Assembly: GCF_045679555.1 (NCBI RefSeq)
Contig: NC_092094.1
Span: forward strand, 12,719,612-12,783,611
DNA: 64,000 nucleotides
DNA from: Salvelinus alpinus
Lineage: Eukaryota > Chordata > Actinopteri > Salmoniformes > Salmonidae
Reading direction: 5' to 3'
Below, in pieces: positions 1-10,929 of this stretch. Numbering within the stretch: position 1 is the first letter of the stretch; every line of letters begins with the position of its first letter. The notes under the pieces were generated by a model. That model was given only the letters and a program-made list of their open reading frames with translations, did no database searches and was not told the DNA's origin. Both the position numbers and the translations under genes were made by a program.

Positions 1-512
1 GAAAACAATTCACACAATTAATATGCACGACTTGGTGAGGGCCAGTGCGTGCTATTGGAGAAAGACACAGCTACCGACACAAACACATTAAGTCCATGTG
101 GTAGCTAGTAGTCAGTCTCGCCATTTGAGATGTTAAAGAGTTATTGAGGGGTTATTGTATCCTGTTTTAAAATGAGAAAGCAACCATTAACCGGGTTCCC
201 TTTGTAATGGAACACTGTATGGAAAACCAAGTTGAAGCCATTATTCAATGTTGTCTTGCTTATGATAACCTCAACTAGCGCAACAGACTAGCGCAACAGA
301 CTGCGCAGCAGACTAGCGCAAATTCCTTCAATTGAAATGGCGTAAACAAACGAAAGAGCCTACATCTCTCAAAAAAAACTGATCAGAAATGAAATGACAG
401 AATTATTATATTGGAGCAGTGGAATTTAAAAATCGGCATCCATAACTTCAGTGACTTTTCAAGGACAAAATAGCCTAGAGAAAATGTCAGATTTTCAAGG
501 TAGACTATTCCA
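1..512. other. No gene recognised
   Basis: AT-rich sequence without a recognised gene. A short imperfect repeat of a 'gactagcgcaaca' unit lies at about 276-322. Confidence 0.4.
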
Positions 513-594
513 TGAATGAATTGCACATAGCAATTTGTAAGTCGCTCTGGATAAGAGCGTCTGCTAAATGACTTAAATGTAAATGTAAATGTAG
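513..594 (+). mobile_element. 3' tail fragment of an L2-like LINE
   Basis: The tail with ctctggataagagcgtctgc and repeated 'aaatgt' is the same as the end of the LINE at 55400-56370 and the minus-strand piece at 31965-32095. Confidence 0.7.
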
Positions 595-603
595 CAAATA
601 TTT

Positions 604-2029
604 AACTTCTCTAGGATAGGGGGCAGCATTTTCACGTTTGGATGAAAAGCATACCCAAATTCAACTGCCAGCTACTCATCTCCAGAAGATAAGATATGCA
701 TATTATTAGTAGATTTGGATAGAAAACACTCTGAAGTTTCTAAAACTGTTTGAATCATGTCTGAGTATAACAGAACTTATTTAGCAGGCGAAACCCCGAG
801 GACAAACCATTCAGATTTTTTTTTTGAGTTCACTCTCTTTTCAATAGATTTTCATTGGAAATACAGATTTCTAATTGACCTTCTTGCAGTTCCTACCGCT
901 TCCACTGGATGTCAACAGTCTTTAGAAATTGGTTGAGGGTTTTTCCTTTGTGTAATGAAGAAGTACGGCCACTTTGAATCAGGGTCACTTGTTGTGTACT
1001 GTTTGTTAGAGGCGCATGACCAGAAAGCTAGCTACAGATTGTTTTAATCCTGTATTGAACACAGATCATCCCGTCTTCAATTTTATCGATTATTTACGTT
1101 AAAAAATACCTAAAGTTGTATTACAAAAGTAGTTTGAAATGTTTTGGGCCAAGTTTACAGGTAACTTTTGAGATATTTTGTAGTCACGTTTCACGAGTTG
1201 GAACCAGTGTTTTTCTGGATTAAACGCGCCAAATAAATGGACATTTTGGATATATATCGACGGAATTAATCGAACAAAAGGACCATTTGTGATGTTTATG
1301 GGACATATTGGAGTGCCAACAACAGAAGCTCATCAAAGGTAAGGCATGAATTATATTTTTATTTCTGCGTTTTGTGTCGCGCCTGCAGGGTTGAAATATG
1401 CTTATCTCTCTTTGTTTACTATGGTGCTAACTCAGATAATAGCGTCGTTTGCTTTCGCCGAAAAGCCTATTTGAATTCTGACATGTTGGCTGGATTCACA
1501 ACCAGTGTAGCTTTAATTTGGTTTCTTTCATGTGTGATTTAATGAAAGTTAGATTTTTATAATAATTTATTTGAATATGGCGCTCTGCAGTTTCTCTGTT
1601 TTTTTGCCAAGTGAGACAGTAGCGTCTCGCCTAAACTCAGATTTTTGGATATAAATATGAACTTTACCGAACAAAACATACATGAAGTCCTATGAGTGTC
1701 ATCTGATGAAGATCATCAAAGGTTAGTGATTCATTTTATCTCTATTTCTGCTTTTTGTTACTCCTCTCTTTGGCTGGAAAAATGGCTGTGTTTTTCTGTG
1801 GCTATGTACTGACCTAACATAATCATTTGGTGTGCTTTCGCCGTAAATCCTTTTTGAAATCAGACATGTTGGCTGGATTCACAACAAGTGTAGCTTTAAT
1901 TTGGTGTCTTTCATGTGTGATTTCATGGAAGTTTGATTTTTATAGTAATTTGTTTGAATTTGGCACTCTGCATTTTTACTGGCTTTTGGCCAAGTGGGAC
2001 GTTAGCGTCCCACATATCCTAGAGAAGTT
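604..2029. mobile_element. 1.4-kb terminal-inverted-repeat element
   Basis: AACTTCTCTAGGATA at 604-618 is perfectly inverted at 2015-2029. TTAA overlaps or abuts both ends (602-605 and 2030-2033), which suggests but does not prove a piggyBac-type target. It has no transposase. The interior holds a roughly 380-bp tandem duplication (about 1310-1640 and 1690-2020). I recognise the ends as a very common salmonid repeat. Confidence 0.65.
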
Positions 2030-2111
2030 TTAACCAACACTTTGAACTACTTTCTGCTTCAAGCAACAACCAGCTGTTTGACAGTTTGCTCTCTCTGCCG
2101 GACAGATTATC

Positions 2112-2191
2112 TATAGCAGGGGCCACCAACCTTTTCTAAGTAAAGATCACTTTCGCAGTAAAAAAACAAGCCGTGAACTACCGCTCCGATT

Positions 2192-2234
<43 letters not shown>

Positions 2235-3210
2235 CGTAATAAGAACAGTTCTGCATAAATTAGGTTTGTGCAGTAGGCCTAACATTATCACAGCATATTG
2301 GCTATATGCCTGGCCTGCCAATATAGTGTTTCTCAGACCATATTATATTTAAACACTTGAGCTTTGATAACAAAATTGCTCAGCTGGTGTAGCACTTGCG
2401 AGGCACAGCTGAGCATAAATTGAAATAATTTGCAAATTTGCATTTTTATTTTACTGGACTGATGGTACCTGCATCTGATGGGCATGGTGCTTTCAGGACA
2501 ACTGGGAACTCAGGGGGAAAAGAGGTCAAATTGTGACATCAGTGAACTTCAGGTCTGAAAGTCGGAGCTCTAGAAAGATGCCAGTTTTTTAAATTGGAAT
2601 TCCGAGTTTGACCATTCAAAACTCTTTTTCCCAGTCGGATCTCAGTGGAGGAATGGAGAAAGCAGCAGACGGTCCGCCTCTCACGGTCCCTGCTCTCTCC
2701 CTCCTTTCCTCTGTTGAGACTGACCAGAGAGTGGACAGTCTTCCACCTGATGGTGAAATCCGAGTCGCACCACATCTGCACAAATTCCATGTTGCTCCTA
2801 TGACCAGGGAAATAACTATTCCTCAATATTAAAATAGACGTGACGAGCTGCTATTAATAGTAAAAACGTAAGGCTATCGATACACTTGGCTACTCATTTA
2901 TTGCAGCTGCAGCGCAAGTGGAAGTAGGGAGAAGCACATTTTATGTTTCATAATAGTGTTCAATAAACCAGTGACATTGCTGAATAAAAATGTAGATAAG
3001 AACTCACTCATAAAAACAGCAGCTCTTTGCTGTATTCTTTGTCAGTCTCTCTCTGGTCATGGTTTTAAAAGTTATAAAATCTCACGTAGGCTAGTTTCAA
3101 ACTTTGCTGTGGCCGGGGTCGTGGAAGCTGTAGGAACGGTGATTTGAGCTATCCGATTGGTCAGCGCAGTAGGCAAACTCGATTTAGCCTCAGATCTACA
3201 GGTCCGCCAG
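2112..3210. repeat. Unclassified dispersed-repeat-like block with AT microsatellite
   Basis: It includes an (AT)n run at about 2190-2231 and a segment at 2500-2620 (cggagctctagaaaga) that I recognise as dispersed in salmonid genomes. Short ORFs on both strands look like shadows. A 9-bp tandem 'gacattaaa' follows at 3232-3262. Confidence 0.35.
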
Positions 3211-3294
3211 GCAGACTGACTTTGTCTTTTCAGACATTAAAGACATTAAAGACATTAAAGACACTTTTCAGACATTAAATGCAAGTCACTCCCT

Positions 3295-3865
3295 CCTTTG
3301 GCTTGGGGGGGAGGTGTATGGCAGTGTCTGGAACCATTGTATGTCCTCTCTGATGTTGCACTTATCCTGGGATAGTGTATGACCTAGAGGCTCACTCCCC
3401 TCAGTGAGCTTGTCCAGGTGTGGGGTCAAGAGGGGGTTTACTTGAGATGGGCGTATCTAGAGTTGACAATTGAGTTATGCCATTGGATGAGGTAATGGTT
3501 CTGTGCTATGAAGTACCAGGAACACAATTAGAACCTTGTCTTAGGGACCAAACTGAACGATAATTTTATGGCAAATGCTATCTGGCTATGGGATACTCCT
3601 CTCTCTCTCTCAAGTAAAAGTCTTTCTTTGTGAACTGTTCCTAAGATCTGTGGTTTGTCATGTAGGTTGAGAGGGGTGTATCTTGGCTATAAAAGATCTT
3701 TGTACTTTTATGTTGTCACTTTCAATGGTTCATTAGAGATGGTGCATCTTTGAAAGTCAAATGCTATTGCAAAGCTCTTATTATTATTAAAGATGTAGTT
3801 TAAGTATAACTCTGACTGTTGTGTGAAGTTTGTAACTCTCCTCATTTGGTAAATACAGAAATAAG
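3295..3865 (+). mobile_element. Possible solo LTR
   Basis: The stretch has a TATA-like ctataaaagatc at about 3688 and an AT-rich 3' part, in the style of a retrotransposon LTR. No internal coding region adjoins it. Ends and target duplication could not be fixed by eye. Confidence 0.25.
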
Positions 3866-4588
3866 CCACCACATTGCTCAGACCAAAGGACAGATTTCCA
3901 TGTTTCTTGGCCCAAGCAAGTCTCTTATTATTATTGGTGTCCTTTAGTGGTGGTTTCTTTGCAGCTTTTCAACCATGAAGGCCTGATTCCTCTGAACAGT
4001 TGATGTTGAGATGTATCTCTTACTTGAACCCTGAAGCATTTATTTGGGTTGCAATTTCTTAGGCTGGTAACTCTAATGAGAGCCAGTTTCATCATAGCGC
4101 TTGATGGTTTTAGCGACGGCACTTGAAGAAACGTTCAAAGTTCTTGACTTTTTTGTTTTGAAGTAATGATGGACTGCTTCTCTTTGCTTATTTGAGCTGT
4201 TCTTGCCGTAATATGAACTTGGTCTTTTACCAAATAGGGCTATCTTCTAAATGCCACCCCTAGTTTGTCACAACACAACTGTTTGGCTCAAACGCATTAG
4301 GAAGGAAAGAAATTCCACAAATTAACTTTTGACAAGGCACACCTGTTAGTTGAAATGCATTCCAGGTGACTACCTCATGAAGCTGGTTGAGAGAATGCCA
4401 AGCGGTTCAGCTGTCAAGGCAAAGGGTGGCTACTTTGAAGAATCTCAAATATATTACTTTTTTGGTTACTACATGATTTCATATGTGTTATTTCATAGTT
4501 TTGATGCCCTCACTATTCTAAAATGTAGAAAATAGTAATGAAAAACTTTGAATGAGTAGGTGTGTCAACTTTTAACTGGTACTGTATA
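3866..4588 (-). mobile_element. Truncated Tc1-like element
   Basis: The right end gagtaggtgtgtcaac...ctggtactgta is the terminal repeat of the family also seen at 17006 and 18410. Reading the minus strand gives a degenerate transposase N-terminus near 4122-3931; the element then stops at about 3866. It directly abuts the next Tc1 copy. Confidence 0.7.
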
Positions 4589-4590
4589 TA

Positions 4591-6089
4591 CAGTGCCTTT
4601 GGAAAGTATTCAGACCCCTTTTCCACATTTTGTTACGTTACAGCCTTATTCTAGAACTGATTAAATGGTTTTTATTCCTCATCAATCTTCACACAATATC
4701 CCATAATGACAAAGCAAAAAACATTTATTTTAAATTGTTTCTAATTCCTTAAAAATAATGAACTTAAGTATTACATTTACATAAGTATTTAGACCCTTTA
4801 ATCAGTACTTTGCTTGGAAGCAATTACGGAATCGAGTCTGTTTGGGTATGGCACTACAAGCTTGGCACACCTGTATTTGGAGTTCCATTCTTCTCTGCAG
4901 ATCCTCTCAAGCTCTGTCAGGTTGGATGGGGAGCGTTGCTGCACAGCTATTTCCTGTTCGATCATGTTCGTCCAGGCTCTGGCTGGACATTGAGACTTGT
5001 CCCGAAACCAGTCCTGCGTTTTCTTGGCTGTGTGCTTAGGGTCGTTGTCCTGTTGGAAGGTGAACCTTCGCCCCAGTCTGAGGTCCTGAGCGCTCTGGAG
5101 CAGGTTTTCTTTAAAGATCTCTACTTTGCTCCGTTCATCTTTCCCTCGATCCTGCCGCTGAAAAACATCCCCACAGCATGATGCTTGCTACACCGTAGGG
5201 ATGGAGCCAGGTTTCCTCCAGAGGTGACGCTTGGCATTCAGGCCATAGAGTTCAATCTTGGTTTCATCAGACCAGAGAATCTTGTTTCTTATGATCTGGG
5301 TGTCTTTAGGTGCCTTTTAGCAAACTCCATGCGGGCTGTCATGTGCCTTTTTTACTGAGGAGTGGCTTCAGTCTGGCAACTACCATAAAGTCCTAATATG
5401 TGGAGTGCTGAAGAGATGGTGGACCTTCTGGAAGGTTCTCCCATCTCCACAGAGGAATTCTCTAGAGCTCTGTCAGAGTGACCATCAGGTTCTTGGTCAC
5501 CTCCCTGACCAAGGCCCTTCTCCCCTGATTGCTCAGTTTGGCTGGGCGGCCAGCTCTAGAAAAAGTATTGGTGGTTCCATACTTATTCTATTTAAGAATG
5601 ATGGAGACCACAGTGTTCTTGGAGAAATTCTTTGGTACTCTTCAGCCACATGTGTGCCTTGACAAAATCATGTCTCAGAGCTCTACGGAGAATTCCTGCA
5701 TCCTCATGGCTTGGTTTTTGCTCAGACATGTCAACTGTGGGACCTCGTATAGACCAGTGTGTGTGCCTTTTCCAAATCATGTCCAATCAATGGAATCTAC
5801 CACGGGTGGACTCCAATCAAGTTGTAGAAACAGCTCAAGGATAATCAGTGGAAACGCGATGCACCAGAGCTGAAATTCGAGTGTCATAGCGAAGGGGCTG
5901 AATACTTATCTAAATAAGGTATTTCTATTTTGAATACATTTGCTAAAATTTCAGTATGGGGTTTGTCAGTATGTGGTATTGTGTGTAGATGGCAGAGGAA
6001 ATGTTTTTATTAAGTCATTTTAGAATAAGGCTGTAATGGAACAAAATGTGGGAAAAGTGAAGGGGTCTGAATACTTTCCGAAGGCACTG
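4591..6089 (-). mobile_element. Tc1-like element, full length but degenerate
   Basis: Inverted ends cagtgccttt...ttccgaaggcactg mark 4591 and 6089. The left side has TA (4589-4590); the right flank is TG. The minus strand at about 5170-4850 gives a decayed transposase with the QQDNDPKHT motif, broken by stops. The plus-strand ORF at 4810-5181 is a shadow. Confidence 0.8.
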
Positions 6090-6304
6090 TGGAAACACTG
6101 AAGTTGAACTGTATGTGGCTGGGCCAAGCTGTTATGGCTCCTATTCTCCCATCTATGTATCCTGCTGTGGCTGACTACCAGATGATGATGGGGATCCTTC
6201 TATATGGGCTCAGCGAGTTCCTCGTAAGGTTTCTTTATTCTATATTCTTTATTCGCCATGTATGAAAGTTTGAACATCTTGAAGAACAATTTGGCCGTAA
6301 TGCC

Positions 6305-6390
6305 CATGTACTAAATCTCCACCCGGCACAGCCAGAAGAGGACTGGCCACCCCTCAGAGCCTGGTTCCTCTGGGTTTCTTCCTAGGTGAA
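6305..6390 (-). repeat. Fragment of the 930-bp dispersed repeat
   Basis: ggcacagccagaagaggact and following bases are the reverse complement of a part of the repeat at 57718-58648. Confidence 0.6.
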
Positions 6391-6583
6391 ACGTCAATTA
6401 GGGGAACAACCACTGAAATCCAAGATGGCAGCATGTCAAGTCGTTTGTTTGTGACTAGTACATTTTAACCTACTAATAATCTATTTATTTATGGTTGCGT
6501 AACTTCGTTGTTGTGTAGTGCAAACTATTTTATTTTTGCTGGTGTAAAGATCACGGGTCCTCCTCAACTCGGCACTTCATTAT

Positions 6584-9500
6584 TTGAAGTTTACCAAAGT
6601 AACTAACTCTGGCTGCCCTGAGTTCCTCCTTCGTCCGCGGAGTGTCTTGTCCAAGCTGCTCCTTTTTGCTCTTCGCCTGGCTGTCAGTGGCAGCTCAACC
6701 CGTTCTCTCTATCCCCCTCAACACCCAATCTACCTACACGCGCAAACACTCACATTGTCTCACATACACGCTGTCCCTCTCTCCACTTACCTTCGTTGGC
6801 CTCTTATTTTTTTGTCAGAGAAAATGACAATTTACGTGGTATTGCTTTGTGCACTGACTTTACTGAACTCTGGAGAAAACGAACATTGTCGCTGGGTGAG
6901 TACATCTGACAATGTGCTCTCCCGTCCATTAGACATTTTGTCTGCAGGAACTCGCGCTTTTTCACTCGGTCCACTCGTCCAAGTGCCGATGCATTTGTGG
7001 CATGATGTGAACAGTACGAATTTGTGTCACTACCAAAGTCTAATGGTTTTAAATGACTGTTTTGTATTGTCTGGAAACTCACTTGTAGAATTCGCTTGCA
7101 GTAGGTCTCTTAAAAAAGAGAAGCCTTGCAAGGTTATTAAACAGAGGTGCCTAGTTATTCTTCTTTTGTTGATATCAGGTAACGTGCAACCTAACCCTGG
7201 CCCTGATATGCAATGTCTCCAAACCCCCTCTGATTTTAAATCAAGATCTGGTTTTGGTATTTTTCATCTAAATGTACGCAGCCTGTTGTCAAAAATTGAT
7301 GGGGTTAGGATTTGGGCTAAATCAACTGATGCTGACGTAATTGTGTTTTCTGAAACCTGGCTCAGCAAGTCTATTTTTGATAAGGATATTTGTATAAGTG
7401 GTTACAATGTTTATCGCACTGATCGGGTTAAGAAAGGTGGGGGTGTGGCTATATTTGTAAAATCTAAATTCCATGTAAGTGTGGCAAAGTCTGAAACTAT
7501 TTGTAAACAGTTGGAATTTCTTGCTTTGAATATTGAGGTTTCAAAGGGTCTCTCTATAACTGTGATTGGCTGTTATAGACCCCCCTCTGCTCTCGGTGAT
7601 GCATTTTCTTCTTTGATGCACCTTATGTCTAAACTTCTTTACAGTGAAATGATCTTGATTGGTGATCTCAACTGGTGTTGGTTAAAGCCGGTGTCAGATG
7701 ATTTAAAAATGTTTTGTAATTCTATGAATCTTACCCAGTTGATTAATTCACCCACTCGCCAAAATCTTAAATGCCCAGATAAATCTACCCTGATTGATTT
7801 GATATTGACAAATGTTCCACATAAATATTCTGCGGTTGGTGTTTTTTGTAATGATTTAAGTGACCATTGTGCTGTTGTTGCTGTTAGAAATACTAAGGTT
7901 CCAAAGACAAATCCACGTTTTATTCGTAAAATAAATTTGAAGTGTTTTAATGAGCAGGCTTTCTTTCATGATTTGTTTTATTTTGACTGGAGCAAGATTG
8001 AGTTTATCCCTGATGTGGAAACTGCCTGGATATTCTTTCATGATGGTTTTTCCAAATAGTAAACAAACATGCACCATTCCGCAGGTTCAGGGTTAAAGGG
8101 CGGGATAATCCATGGTTTTCTTCTGAGCTGTCTTGTATTATTCACGACCGTAATCTAGCCTGGGCTAAAGCAAGGAAATCTTGTTCTGATGCTGATTGGC
8201 TTATTTTTAGGCAGTTAAGAAACAAGTGTTCTTTTCTTCTCAGGAAGGACAAGTCTGAATATTTTATGTCTGTTACCACTGATAACCTGAATGACCCTAG
8301 AAAGTTTTGGAAGGCTATTAAGTCTATGTCTGGTAACAGTAATGTTAATGAATTACCGTCATGTGTTTTGAAGGACTCTGTTGCTATATATGACAAAACT
8401 GAAATGCTGAATTGTTTCAATGAGCACTTTGTATCATCTGGTAGGCTGTTTGATTCAGTGTCCTCTGTCTCTGTACAACCCTGTGTGGATGAACCAGTGT
8501 CCTCTGTCTCTGTACAACCCTGTGTGGATGAACCAGTGAGAGCTGGTCAAACTTTTAGCTTTCTGCCATTCTCAGTGCAGGTGGTACATAAAGCCCTGAA
8601 ATCCTTAGATCAAAGAAAGCCTGCAGGTCCTGATCTTTTGGATCCCTGCTTTTTAAATCTGGCAGCTGATTTCATAGCTGAACCACTTGCATATCTGTTC
8701 AATCTAACCCTGGAATGTAATGAAATTCCAAAGATCTGGAAATCAGCATTTGTCCTACCACTTTTAAAAGGGGGAGATCCAACTCTTTTAAATAATTATA
8801 GGCCAATCTCAAAGCTGTCACCCCTGGTGAAAATACTTGAAACCCTTGTAAGTGAACAGCTAAAATAGTTTTTATTTACTAACTCTATTTTATCAATGTA
8901 CCAATCGGGCTTCAGGAAAAAGCATAGCACAATTACAGCAGCCATGAAGGTTTTAAATGATATCACTGAAGCCCTTGACAAAAAACAGCACTGTGTCTCA
9001 CTTTTTATTGATCTCTCTAAGGCTTTTGATACAGTTGATCATGCTATACTAAGGCAGAGATTGTTGAGTGTAGGTCTTTCGGAGCATGCAGTTGCATGGT
9101 TTGCTAACTATCTGTCTGATAGAACTCAGTGCACTCAATTTGATGGGCTTATGTCTGTTAAATTGTCTGTCCTGAATGGTGTGCCCCAAGGCTCTGTACT
9201 TGGTCCTCTCTTATTCACTATTTATATAAATGATTTAGACAAAAATGTCCAAAATGCACAACTTCATTTTTATGCTGATGATACTGTTATTTACTGTTGT
9301 GCCTCATCTCTTACAAAAGCTTTCCAGAACTTGCAAACTGCTTTTTATACTGTTCAACATACCTTGTGTCAATTGAAGCTTATCCTCAATACTGACAAAA
9401 CTAAACTAATGGTGTTTTCTAATGCAAGAAATAGACCTCTGAACCTTTCACCTATTACTACCTGTCAGGGCAAGGAGATTGAGGTTGTAACCACATATAA

Positions 9501-10120
9501 ATATCTTGGAATTCTAATTGATGACGGCCTCTCTTTTAAATTGCATATTCAACAACTTACAAAAAAATTGAAGCTGAAATTGGGATTTTATTTTAGGAAT
9601 AAGGCCTGTTTTTCTTTTGAAGCCAGAAGGAGGCTAGTATCAGCTACATTTATGCCTTTACTAGACTATGGGGATATTTTATATATGAATGCTTCCGCTC
9701 AGTGTTTGAGATCAATTGACACTCTTTACCATGGCACTTTGAGATTTATTTTAAACTGCAAAACCCTTACGCACCACTGCACTTTGTATACCAGGGTTGG
9801 CTGGCCTTCTCTAGTCACTCGTAGGCTCAGTCACTGGTATACTTTTATTTACAAAGCCATTTTGGGTTTACTACCTTTTTATTTGGGCATTTTTATTGTT
9901 CAGAAATGTGGTGGGTACTCTCTTCGTTCGCTAGACTTTATCCTGCTAACTGTTCCAAATGTCCGAACTGAATTTGGTAAAAGGTCTTTTATGTACTCTG
10001 CGCCATCGTCTTGGAACACCTTACAAAATAATTTTAAACTGGAAGAACTTGTCCCGATTTGGTGTTTTTAAATCACTGATGAAGGATTTTGAGGCTGATT
10101 CCTTGACCTGTCAATGTTTT
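6584..10120 (+). pseudogene. Broken endonuclease/reverse transcriptase polyprotein of the L2-like LINE
   Basis: First part 6584-8059 (491 codons): hydrophobic N-terminal region, 2A-like LLLLISGNVQPNPGP ending at 7204, then an apurinic-type endonuclease with FHLNVRSL, SETWL, KGGGVAIFV, YRPP, GDLNW and LSDHCAV. A one-base loss near 8055 gives a stop; the frame resumes as VNKHAPFRRFRVKGRDNPWF. At 8266-8868 the RT begins and ends at an in-frame TAG (8866). From 8896 RT motifs continue: YQSGFRKKHST, FIDLSKAFDTVDH, GVPQGSVLGPLLF and FYADDT. A last frameshift near 10045 precedes the C-terminus. So there are three lesions; this copy cannot make the full protein. Confidence 0.85.
8458..8535 (+). repeat. 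39-bp in-frame tandem duplication in the LINE RT ORF
   Basis: Two back-to-back 39-bp copies encode VSSVSVQPCVDEP twice. Confidence 0.9.
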
Positions 10121-10452
10121 TAATTTGCTGTTTTTGATATTGTTATACTCTTGTGAACTCAATGGTTTTTACTAGATTACTTGTAGTTTTTCATGTTGTC
10201 TGTCTGTAATTTTTTGTAATGACTTGGTGCTGCCTATCTTGGCCAGGACGCTCTTGAAAAAGAGATTTTAAATCTCAATGAGCCCTTCCTGGTTAAATAA
10301 AGGTTAAATAAAATAAAATAAAATAAATATGGTTGCCACTGTCAACCGCTGTCCACAAAGTCACCACATCCAAGGCCAAATCTGATGTTAAGGAAAGACC
10401 GCGCTGGCAACACAAATTGTGTTAGTCTAAAAAAGGGTGTAAGTTTAGGGTC

Positions 10453-10713
10453 AGGACCATACCAGTATCGCTAATATTTTTTCCCATGGCAAAAATGGAA
10501 ACACGAAGCAGATTAAACTCCTTGTTCCTTTAAAATATTGTGTTTGTTTGATTTAGCTTGGAAAATAAATACATGTGACTCTGGATGACAACATAATGAT
10601 TTTTCTTTTCAACATTAGGGTTTTTTTCCTAAAGAAGTGAAATCCAATTTATGTTGTGTTTCCTTGCCACGATACTAACGAGTATCGCAGTACTGGTATA
10701 GACCCAGCCCTAT
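10453..10713. mobile_element. Palindromic MITE-like element
   Basis: The ends ggaccataccagtatcgcta and the region around gcagtactggtatagaccc are imperfect inverted copies. No coding capacity. A related end (gagtatcgcgatactggta) recurs near 11970-11990. Confidence 0.5.
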
Positions 10714-10820
10714 CTAAGTTTCCATTTAGTTTTTTTTTTAAGAGCTCTGTGACAATGACAAATTTCCTTGTTAAAAGAAATGTTCACATTTATTGATTGG
10801 TTGAGATATTCTTTTCACAG

Positions 10821-10929
10821 GTTTCTGCTGGAGTCTTTAGAGGACCTGGACAGCAGTTTGAGGAAGCTGGAGTCTAGGCTGTTTGTGGTGCGAGGCCAAC
10901 CTGCTAACGTGTTCCCCAGTCTCTTTAAG
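10821..10929 (+). CDS. cry2: cryptochrome exon 2
   Basis: Acceptor cttttcacag, donor gtactg. It encodes [19 protein letters not shown] followed by [17 protein letters not shown], the photolyase N-domain segment. It starts with one base that completes an Arg codon split with the missing exon 1. Confidence 0.93.

Larger units (their letters stand above)
6400..10325 (+). mobile_element. Near full-length L2-like LINE
   Basis: A leader, a long ORF with 2A-like motif and endonuclease, a reverse-transcriptase ORF and a 3' end 'ggttaaataaaggttaaataaaataaaat' type tail (split here to stay short: ttcctggttaaataaaggtt, then aaataaaa repeats) typical of fish L2/Maui-like LINEs. Confidence 0.85.

Noticed and set aside
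4810..5181. 123-codon plus-strand ORF
   Set aside because: Shadow of a Tc1-like element whose transposase reads on the minus strand (QQDNDPKHT motif).
6584..6830. Separate host gene with signal-peptide-like N-terminus
   Set aside because: It is continuous with the LINE endonuclease ORF, upstream of the 2A-like motif.
1..10820. Cryptochrome exon 1
   Set aside because: No HWFRKGLRLHDNP-like coding was seen on the plus strand; it is probably upstream of the window.
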